From Acridotheres tristis (Eukaryota; Chordata; Aves; Passeriformes; Sturnidae), in contig CM072884.1 of assembly GCA_037013685.1 (NCBI GenBank), positions 99,552,048 to 99,616,047 of the forward strand: a stretch of DNA of 64,000 bases, written 5' to 3'. The notes beneath the pieces were generated by a model that was not told the origin of the DNA, did not search any database, and worked only from the letters and a program-made list of their open reading frames with translations. Position numbers and translations under genes: made by a program. Positions 1-11,600 of the stretch are shown here, piece by piece (position 1 is the stretch's first letter; every line of letters begins with the position of its first letter).

Positions 1-446
1 ATGGCAGAGAAGCCTGGGCTTCAGCAGAAGACTAATGAGAAGCAATACATTTGGGTTAAACAAAACCAACAAACTCTAAAAAGTTGTTCCAAAATCACTA
101 ATGCCAGGACAATAATGAAATCAGAATTTCTTTGTCAACCTATATATATTTCTCCAGCTTGTTTCTTGAACTTCTGAACTTCCTAGAGAGTTTGTCTTTT
201 TCTTCTGGATCAGATCCATGCGTACTTCACACATCACAAGACAATATGTGAGCTTTGAAATATTTTGCCTTTAAAAATTTAAGAACAAACCTCTGGTTTT
301 CTGCACTGCATTCCATAACAGAGGACTGTAATGACAAATGAAAACAGAAAAAAAATTGGTTTATAAGGAGAAATCAGGAGTGATGCCTTATCAGAAGTAA
401 GTTGGAAAAAAGTTTTCCAAACAGTAACAAAAATCAGTAATCTTAC
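1..446 (-). other. ADGRG2 intronic sequence at left edge
   Basis: This lies 3' of the last recognised exon. I looked on the minus strand for the next SEA/GAIN exon and found no acceptor-donor pair with a matching open frame. It is treated as intron. Confidence 0.6.
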
Positions 447-486
447 CTCACTTACTGCTCGCAAGGTTTTGTTGAACTCTGAAATA
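447..486 (-). CDS. ADGRG2: ADGRG2 exon, last one inside the window
   Basis: A 40-nt exon, phase 2 in and phase 0 out. The first base completes a Ser codon, then [13 protein letters not shown] is read. The acceptor is ACTTTATTTTAAAG, chosen over a nearby TTTCAG because only it keeps the phase and gives a colinear match to mammalian ADGRG2 (Glu-Leu-x-x-Ser-Glu-x-Asn-Lys-Thr-Leu). The donor is TGAG/GTAAGATT; a competing donor GCA/GTAAGTGA seven bases earlier would shift the frame. The next exon is expected to the left of the window. Confidence 0.78.
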
Positions 487-3400
487 CTTTAAAATAAAGT
501 ATTACTGTTATGGAGGATTTTTATTTATGTTTCTAAAAACAACTACAACAATTTAATTAAAAAACAAATACAGAGAAAAAAATTTTTCCAGTTAATCAAT
601 GGGTTTTTTAACATCACACCAGTTCTAATGCTGCAAAACCACATTTCAGAGCATAAAACATTTGAAGAGCTGACTTTTATTAGTCACAACACAAACTAAA
701 TTTAAACTTCTGTCATCACATTTGACCATTAACCCACTGTAAATGTTATTTAACAGAGGAAAAGATAATTTTTAATGTTGCCTTTTGCCAAGACTCAAAG
801 CCACAGAAATAGAATGAGTAAGAAATACGGATTTCTTCTACAAACAAGATTTGTTGGCCAAACACATCTTTTTGATTTGCAGGGCAAGTCTGGGAAATAT
901 ATACTCATTCAAACCTCTCCTTTATAAAGGCTGGCAAAGAAAAAACTACACCAAAATAAAACCATAGATATGACTTCAAGAATATTTATTGAAGAACATG
1001 CAGCTAGGAAAGTTCTCTTCATAATTTCCTGCCATATAGACTGAAACCTTAAGTTGTAACAAACATTTGGTGTACCATTTTTTAAAAGAAATTCCAGTGA
1101 TACATAAACTAGGAGTATTTTAACAAGTATGAACTTTATGTTAAAGCGCAAGAACTTAAAAATTGTGAAATTTTTAATGTGCAGGAATAACCCAATGTCT
1201 GCTCAATACATGGAAGGTCTCACTTTATCTTTTTCAAATATAAAAAAGATTTCAATCCTTATTCAGAATTACTTACCTCAGTTCTTGTGGGGCATATGCT
1301 GGAATTTCAGTTAATTTTTTGACTCGATTGTGGGCAGTTATGTTATTAATCTGTTATGAAAAAAGATCCCACAGCTAAGTACAACCAGTAATTTTTAGCC
1401 TTTTATGAAAATTATTAATTTCACACATTTTAATAGGCTTAAATTACAAAGATAAGAAGCATGTTTTCTCATGAATACGCTGCAACAAGTATTTACCATG
1501 ACAATGTTGTCACCATTTATGGAAGGAAGTGTTGATCTAGTATAGACCAAACCCCAAAATCTTTGGAAAAGACAGGGGAAAAAGAACAGTGAACTCACCA
1601 TGTGTTATGCTGGAAAAAGAGGAATTTGGCTTAGTTTGCAACAAAGACAGCTTAGCCCAGACACTGAATGAATTTTTTAATTCTAAGTGCAACAATGGGA
1701 CAAGCTCCATAAATGACATAAATAACAGATGACAGAATACTGGTAGTGAGAATTCAAGAACTGTAGCAAAAGACATGATAGACCAGAGCTAAGTATGATC
1801 TACCATTAGGGTCTGGGGATACACTGAGGTTTATCTAAGAACCCTTTCTATATATGCATCCTTATGCTCTTTTGGTTACCAGCATTACTGGTTATTTTTA
1901 CATTTCGTGGAAGCAGCAAGAGCCATGAGGAAAAATATGATCTAATATACGTGGTATTGACTTCCCCTAAAAAATATTCTTCTAAAACCCAAGAGTTTCA
2001 AGAGATGGAAACCAGTTTTTCCAGAAGCTATAGGTGAAATGTTACCACGCTAGGACAGTTTCAGTCGGCATTGAAACACAACAGGATGCAGAGGTGGCTT
2101 TCTCCAGGGCCATATCCCTGCCCAAACTTGACGCTCCATGTGCAGCTATGCAATGGCTCTTCTCTATGGTTACATTGCTGACTACTCTCATGCTTTCAGG
2201 GACTGGCATGTGAAATCTCAGGCTGAGGGCTGACAGGGATGTGTAGGATAAAGATACATGGTCCTTCTTTTTCCCTCCCCTCAGTTTCCATCAGTAACAA
2301 GCAGTATTAATATTATCTTAGAATTATCTTGGTACTGGGTCATCTATATGGTCGTTGCCATGCATGACACAATCCTCTTAAACCCCTCTTGTGTTGTATA
2401 AATGGACACACTCATGTCACATAAGCCTATTGCAAAATTAGTAACTCAGTAACCACAAGCCAAAAAAACCAGAGAATGATCATGCAAAAGCATAATCAAA
2501 AAACACACAAAACACCATAGAACTATTTATAAGAATCTCAGCATGAATTATTTCAGGATACAATCCAACTTTAATTACGCTTAAACAGTTGCCATTTAAT
2601 GATGCTGATCTTCCAAAAGCAAGTGCCTAAATTAATCTCCAAAGGAAGATTCTGTGTGCCTAAATGTAAATTCTTGAGATTTTCCAGGGCTTCCCCCTCC
2701 TTTCAGAGGCTATGAAGAGAATACAGGTCCTTACTGTAGAAAGTTTATTTAGCTGGAATTTTAAAATTTATCTGTAAAGCAGCTGTTTAAAACAGAGCTG
2801 TTCTATCCACTGCAAACAGTATCTTGTACTGCAAACACAGTAAGAATCATGTTACTTATTTTAAGTGTAGACAAAGAAACTGACTTCAACCTTCCTTAGA
2901 ATAAAGTTTTAAAAGGAAGAATACTTACTATTTCTACATTTAGTGATGCATTACTTTCTTCACTTGCCCGAAGTTTTACCTTCCCCACATAAAACACTAA
3001 AACCAAAAGTATACAAAGTTAGGAAAATCAATGCACTAACATAGAATGCAAATTTTTTTTGAGAACTGAAAAATTTACTGACTTTGTGTTTTGATACAAG
3101 GGAAATAAGAACACTTGCTCTAGCTTATCTATTTTTGCAATTTTTCTTCCATCTTTTTATCTATTTCAAAAAATGAACTAGTCCAATAGCTTCATGATTT
3201 TTAATATATTTAACTTTGATGGCTGTCCCTAAATTCCTTCTATTTAATCTTTTTCCAAAACAGAAAAACTGCATTTCACATTACTATAAATAGAACTCCT
3301 AACTTACTTGTTTCTTGGGGGCTTTTTTGCAATTCTTATCTGCAACTGTGTGCCTTTGATGAGAAATGGAAGATCAAAAGTACAAGAGTCTAAATACTTC

Positions 3401-5588
3401 TTAAGCTCCCCACCTTTAATATTTTTTTAATCCGTATTAAATCTCTCTACATTACAGACCAAGCTTTTATATGGCAACTAAACATTGCTTCATTACTCTG
3501 TTTATAGAACATTTGGACAAGATTTTTATTTTAAAAAAGAGAAAAGAAAATCACTAACCTGAATAATTACAGACACGTGTTACATTGCATACAATGGTTT
3601 CTCCTGCTATAGATTTTTTTGGAAAAAAAAACAAACAACTATTGAGTAAAGAAGTTAAACTTAAATCCAATATTATCACACATATTTACAATCATTCCAG
3701 TGTTTGAAATGTAAATGACTTTATCTTCTGCAAGTATATGACATACTGTCTAGGCTCCACCTCTCTACAGCACTTAGATGACATTTTCTAAGACTTAATA
3801 TTCAGAAATATGCTGCCTTTGTTTAATTTATTTTGAATAATTTTCTGCAACAGTTTTGACAGAAGACTTACATGCAAGTGGTCTCAATTTTTTTCTTTTT
3901 TTTATTTTTTAATTTAAATGGAAACAGGAATCAACATGTAATTGATAAGCTCTTTAATTATCACAGAATTCAATCACTAGCATATGATCTGCTTCTGAGG
4001 ATCCTACTATGGCTCCATACGATAGCATGAAGCTAAAACTGTTCTACCTGATGGAATTCAAGCTATGATGACAGCAACCATGTGCACTCCTATCTAGTAG
4101 AACATGCCTTCATTTAGTTACAGAAAGTTTTTGGCTGCTTTATACTTTCCATATTTTTAATACAACCTACACTGCTGAGAAATAACATTGATCCTAAACT
4201 AGGGTACTGTAAACAGATGGCTCTGTTGTATAATTGCAAAATAAAGCACTAGAAAGATATTTGCATCCAAGACAAAACTCCTACACTTGTTCATTAAAAC
4301 AACTTTCCTTATTTAAGCAGATGGACTGGCCTCCATTAACAGAAAAGAAACTATTTCTATTTTTTCTGCTGGTAATAGTACCAAATGAGAAGGTTTTTTC
4401 ACTTTCTCTGTGGTGTAAACATTTTACTGTAAAAGATTGCTGCTTTATTAATTTTATCACCGTCAATAAATAAGTCACCAGAGGTTACAGACTGTAAGTT
4501 TGTGGCAATATTCAAATTATTAGAAAAAAAAATTTCAGACAGTAGTTTAGAATCAAATAAATGTGATGGTTGGTCTTGATTATCTTAGAGGTCTTTTCCA
4601 ACCTTAATATTTCCATGACTCTAAATTTGCCGTCCCTTTTGATAGCAGTGAAATAGTTACAAACCTTGTATACTGCTTTTTTTAAACAATCCTTAAAAAA
4701 ATAAAATTCTCATAAATAACTGATAAACAATAATCCTATGTGAATATAACAATAAATTGTCAAAATTATTTACTACAAAGAGAGAAAGTTATAAAAACCC
4801 AACACAAAATCTGAAAGTGCCACAAAAGATTAATATCAACTCCTTTTTCCTTACACATCACCCATTTGTGTGCCTCCTAGTCTTAAGATCTCTGCATGTC
4901 ACCAAAATGCACAAAACAGATTAGCAGTGTGGAGGATAAAAGATTGATCAGAAATCACTAGGGCTTCCAGTCCCCTGAGAGCATCAGATTACACAGCTGC
5001 AATGTTTCTGCAGGTCATGTTCACACAGTCCAATTACCCTTGTCTTTAAGGCTCCAAGCCACTTCTTCCACTTGCACTAACTCAGAGCAAATCCGTTGTA
5101 ATTGGGCTACGGATCTTCTACATGGGTAATTAAAAAATAAAATTCAGTCTATTCCTGATCCTACTGGGCCTGCCCTGAGGTTAAATACAACTGTTTTCAG
5201 TTTGCTTCATCTACTAAAAAGCATGAAGATTTCTTTTTAAGCAAACATGGTCCCTGAGATTGTGTTTCTTACATTACATTAACCTACAGTACCTATAGTA
5301 ACTGCTCAGACTTACAAAATAACCAAACTCTTCTAGATGCAGCCATCTAGACAAGCATTGCAAAATTAGTTATTCTACCAGACTGGACATTAATGGGAGG
5401 TAAGGCAGACTGTTAATATGACACACCACAATACCAAGTAAAAAGTATATTAAAAAACATTTGGGAGCAGACTTCTTGAACTCACACGCAAAAAATTTGA
5501 GATGCACAAACAAAAATGTTAACAGTGGTGACAGATGAACCCTACCTGGTGTGGTGGTGGAGTAATAATCAGTTGTTGTGAGGGCTTC

Positions 5589-5624
<36 letters not shown>

Positions 5625-8600
5625 TCACATTTTAACTTAAAAAAAACCCCATGAAATACATGTCACAAAAATAAACTCTTATTTCTATTTCAGACTATCT
5701 TTACAGGAAAAGTGTAAACGCCAGACAATTTATAAGAAAATGAAGTCACTTTCAGTGTGGGAAATGCAAAAGCAGCAAGTGGAGAAATATCCATCCAGTT
5801 ATATGTTTGTACCCCCATCTGAGCCAGTGACTCCTGGCTCTCTATTGCTTAGAGGAGAAAGTGGTGCTTTTAAGGTGATTCCTATTTATCCTATTCCACA
5901 TGGGTACTTCAACATAAGAGGAATTCCTATTCTAAATATGTGTTTTTCAATAAACAATGAAGAACAGCAGGATGTCCAGCTCGTATACAGGCATGGAGGA
6001 ATCCATACTGATATGGAATTAACCTACTCCTCGTTTCAAATGGGAAAATCAGGAAAGGAAGGGGTAACAAGTTCTTCTGATTGAGTCTTTTCTGATCCTA
6101 TTTGACAACTCCTTGCAGGAACATATGTAAGTGTCTTCAAGGAATGGGGTACACATTTTAGTTCTGTAAAATAACTTAAATAGTATCAGAAAGCACAGAA
6201 AACATTTTACCCTATATACTTGCCAAAAGAAGTATCTGCCCTGTTTGGGTTTTGGCAAGCAATACAATATTTTGAATGAAAAATAAAGGTTTACAGCTCA
6301 GTTAAGTGCACTTCAGAGCCCTAATCATGCAGACTAAAAATACAGATTGCAGATAAATACAAATTTTAAAAACATGTAAGAAAATAATTTTGAATAAACA
6401 AATTCCAGTTACTAAAAAAAAAAAACAACAAAAAAGCAACTAGAAACATGAATACAATTAACATCTCCCTTGAAACCTTACTCCCTCCATGCAAATTCTC
6501 ACCTGTACTTTGTGTAGTCTCCTCTGAAGACATATCTGAAATAGAAAAATTCATAACAGTAAGATCTATAAAAATAAAATAAAATAAGAAAATCCCAAAA
6601 GTCTAAATACAGCAAAATCTAAATAAGAGAAATATTAATAACATCTTGCCTGAAGAATTAATAGAATAGGTGATAAAAATAACAATAGAGAATTCTAGGG
6701 AAGAAAAGATAAAAGAAGTAAAAATTGTATTAATAAAGTACTGTACTTCTATGAATTTTTGATAAAAAAAACCAAGATTTTGAACAGAAACTGAATATTA
6801 TTTATCTAAATTTCATTTCAGAACAACTGCAAAGCTTGTTAAGAGTGTTCACATTATCTCAATGCTAATTGAAATAAAGTTCACGTTGTTTCAAAAATCT
6901 GAGTATCTGAATACAACCAGCTGGGAATCAAATTTTCCTCAGATAAGTTCCTTTTATTGGTTTCTTTCAGAAGGTGTAGATGAATTTTTGCATATCCAAC
7001 TGCAGTAACTGCTTAACCCCAAGGACCTTTTCCTGCATGAACTCACAACATTCATAAGCAAAGATGACACTGGGTTTGGCCAACTGTCTGTCCAAAAAAG
7101 CTGGTTTTGTCAATAACCATCTATAAATAAAATAGAGTAATGATGTAAAGTTTTTTCAGCTACATCAAAAGGGGAAAAAATAAATTAAGACAATAGATGA
7201 AAATTTAAAGGGCTGTGCTTAGTAAGAATATTTTAGGTGTCTGCACAGGAATACAAAGTGGTCAGAAGACCACTTTATTTCACTTCAATATGACAACTTA
7301 GTGACTTTTTTTAAGTGGATCAGATCAGATTCACAACAGAAGAAGAAATTTTCTAAGGCAGTTAACAAGTAGTCAAAATACGAACAGTGTGAAAACTAAG
7401 TGCTGCTTTCATCTGTATTACTTGGTCTAATATACACCACACATTCAATACACAAATACTGAATGTGATGCAGCTGTTAAAGATGAACCATTCCCAAAGA
7501 CAGACTGTATCTATAAAATAACAAGATCATGTGTGTTTGCATCTGTATAATTTATTTTATCCAGAGCACTAACTCTATGTCAGCATACATTAAGCAAGAA
7601 AGCAACTGGCTTTCACACAGGTTATTTCCATGTGTCTCATTCTTAGTTTTTTTAAAATGCCTTCATAGATGATGCTTATCACCTCTGGTTCCAGGACTTG
7701 TTAGAGCCTTGTGTGTGTGTGCACTCTAATACACTGCATGAAATGCCATCTGCTAGGGTGGGAGGAGATGTAAAGGAGCTCTCATTACAATTTTCCTCCT
7801 CTACCATCTTTCCAAACTCTTCAATACTCAGATAACTGAACAAAAATCTCCTGATCAAGCAACTTGCACCTACTTCACCCCAAGCACCACTGCCACAAGC
7901 CATGAGTGATCCTATAAGGTAAGCTATTTACAATGTATGAATGAAACAAGTAATTTGAAATGAAAATATTTTAATTTTGGAACTCTATTACACTATTACA
8001 CACTCTATTACTCTATTACACTATTACTCTATTCTGCACTACTGAAGATAAAAGCAGATTTACCTAAGAGGAAATAACAAAAATTGGAAAAACCAGTAAA
8101 GTCCTGATTTTCTTACCAAAAGTTGTTGTTGCAGCTGATTCTTCTGAATCTGTGAATTTTGTTTTAGATTAAAAAAAGAAGAAAAAAAAAAAGACCATTA
8201 TGAAGTTTCAGATACATACATTATCATTTTCAGCGGGCTTTTCTTATATCATCAAAAGTTTACTGCATTGACCAGAAGAGGGCAACACCTGCTCTTTCAG
8301 AACAACACCTCCAGGTTGTCAAAAAAGGCAGATGTAGCAATCTCTGGTTAAAAACGAACAAACAAAAAAGCCCCACAATTTTTATGCACTCAAATAGAAT
8401 TCCATGCAAGACAATTTTTTTCAAGTAATACTGGACAGTTTAATTGCATAATGTTACAAAACCACAATTATATAATGTTAAAAACTCAAGATACGTGCCA
8501 CACTAGCCTGAAAGCTACATGCTTATCCTGAGTGCTAATTCTGGGAATGGGAATCAAGCATGCACAGCAAGATGGCTCTAGCTAGGTGCGAAAAACTCTT

Positions 8601-11600
8601 CTCAGACTTTTTATAATAACAGTGAGACTCGCCACTTAAAATTTATCCCATTCATATGCATTCTCTTTTCTCTTCTGCAAAAAGCAATGAGGGGGGAAAA
8701 AAACCAAACTCATTAATTTCAAGTTTGAACGTCTGAATCTTAACAGGAACCAGCCAACTATTTATACAGCAAACTCTAGCTATTAGATTTCTATATTGTT
8801 ACAGTTAGGATTTTGATCAAAAAGAAATTCGGAAATTTGGTATCTTGTTCACATAGCAACTTTAAAGTTGGCCCTTTCAGTCACTGGGCGGTTTGATACT
8901 GCCAGAGACAAGTCAAGTTACAGGTCACAGTTACCACAAAAATATAATCTAAAGAATAGCTGGATGCAAACATGAAGTACTATTCAAAAAATATACTTAA
9001 GGTATTTCAACATCTTTCAAAGGTCAAAAGTCATCCTATAATGTTACTTACAATACACTAATTTTAGTGTAAAGCCTTTCCTACTGCTGCAGAAGATTTA
9101 AATCAGAGATACCATAAGTCCCTGAAGAAAAACAGATTTAATTAAAAATAGTAAACAGGAATTTTCTGAAATGCTAAACATTTGTGAATTCCTTGCTCCA
9201 GTAAGACTATTTTACATGCCTTACTGAAAACTAGCAATAGCTTCTTTCCAAAGGATAAATGATTTCTGTAATGAAGGGAGAATCAGAATCATCTCAGTGA
9301 CTTTACTTTCATTTTGTCTGGAAAATTACTGATGCTATTTGCACCACAAAATTAGCTAATAAGCCACAATGATGATATGGAAAATCAACTTTCAAGTGTT
9401 TGCATATTCTTAACTAACTATCTCCAAGAATTAAAAAGTAACAGTAGCAGCAATCTTACTACACATTTTCTAAAACAAAAGAACAATGGGGCAAAATCCC
9501 ACAGAATCCCAACATACCTGTTATTTTTCTGCTAGGCAGCGTAGCAGTAGTTTCAACTGCAAAATAAGAAGATTTTATATATATTTATACACACGCATAT
9601 ACATACACACACACTTCTTTAAACACAATCCTTTTAGATGTGGTACTCACATCACTTCAAAATGGCTTGCAAAACTACTTTGCATTCATTGAGAAGTATG
9701 TGTCAAGACTTTTTGAAAGCTGGAAGTTAAACTCTTTTGAGTTCAGCTTTTTCCTCAGTTTATCTTTTTATACTTACGGAAGATACAGATTAGGCCATGA
9801 GCTTTGCCACTTCTCTTCCACTGCCAATGTATTCAGAAACCTATTCAGCACATTTGCCTGAGTGAAGATGGACTAAAATAGCAGCAACTAAAACGGTAAC
9901 ACGTATATGAACACCATGATGTGCATGCACATCATATAAATACTCAGGTGTCCAAGAGCTGCACCACCAAAGAACATCTAAACAGTGAAAGATCAGGCTG
10001 TCAGAAATGAAGCAGCTCAGGTGGCCATGGGCTGGGATGAAAAGGTGAGCTATTTCCAGCTCAATGGGCCCAGGAAACATGTCCCCAGGGACACCCAGGG
10101 AGAGATGCAACACACAGATGGGCTCTTGATCTGACAATTGAAGCCATCTCACTCATGAATGTGAAAGGCGATGTCATCAAGAGAGTAAAGTAACTAAAGC
10201 CTCCCTGGAATAAAGATGGTGGTTGGGCTATCAAAGAGGAGGCCCAGCAGATGGATTAAATCACACCACTGCAGGGAAGTGCCACCAAGGCAAGTGCTAT
10301 GTGCTTCTTGTGGTGGATGAAAAGTAGCAGACAGCTCCAAATGTTCCCTGCAGCTTGTCACCACTCAAAACACCATCCTGGGCCTTGAAAAACAAGTAGC
10401 AACACAGCATTACATATACTTAAAGCACTGTAATCTATTTCAGCACCTTTAATAGGCGAGACCCCATCTGGGCAGGGAGGAAGAAAAACTCAAGTCACTG
10501 AACCTGCTGGGGCACTAAGCATAGTCATGATTCAAGCCCAAGGGTAGCACAAGAAGAGAGAGATTCTCTCCAAATATCTGGAGTAGATGGGACAGTTTGT
10601 CTACAAGTAATGCCTTGATATCAGGCCAGTCCATCACTGCCATGTCACACTGGTGTGTACTAAACTGTGCCACACAGCCCATGTGCAATGGACAGCAATC
10701 AGATCCTTGGAGACCTTGCTGCTGTCCAGGTTGCTGCAGATTACCTCCACCACTGCCTATGTCCTTAGACACTGACACCTTCCTTCTTCCAGCAGTGGTG
10801 GCCCACTTGCACCCATAGTCTACACAACCATCCTCAGACTCTGAATCCAGTCATCCATCTGTGGGACCTCCAGTAATCAATCACTTGGAGACGACATACA
10901 GGAAAGTGCTCTGAGGGAACAAATTCCTAGGTAGCCTAGAATGCCTTCCTAGGTAGCAAGGTGTGCAGGACAATTTGGGCAGGTGCCTAGAGCAGTATTC
11001 ACCTCTGATGGCACGGGAGTTTACACTCAAAGCATCCTGGTGAGAAGGCAGATCTCTTGCAGGAAGGATGTATTGCTTACACCAAAGAGACTTTTGGTAC
11101 TGTGTTAGGTCCTGGCATACACCTACCAGGCCTGTGTCTCACACCCTGAAAGGGGCAATAGGGTCTCTGCATCCAAGGAAAAACAAATGGATGCTGTAGC
11201 TGAAATCAGAGACACAACCCTAACCATAACATCAAGAGGGAGCTATGGAAGTGGAGGTTGATCCAGTTAGAGAAGGAGGAAGAAGATCCTCTGGAGGTGA
11301 TGTAGAACAACAACTCAGAAGAGGCAGCCTGTTCTGCAGCAGGACAGCCACAAGAACAGGAGAGGGAAATGACAGAAATCATAAATGAGACAGAAATTAA
11401 CCTCCCTATTCCTGAACGAGGTATGAGATGCACAAAGATGACAGCTGCCAGCCAGGTAAACAGATTGTTGCCTGGCTACTTCAATGCTGGGATACTGGGA
11501 CCAGTGATCTGATGTCAGAGACAACATGAGAGCTTGACAAGACGAAAAATGTCAGTTCATTTTTATTGAATGTCTTACACTGCATGAAGCTAAAAGCAGC

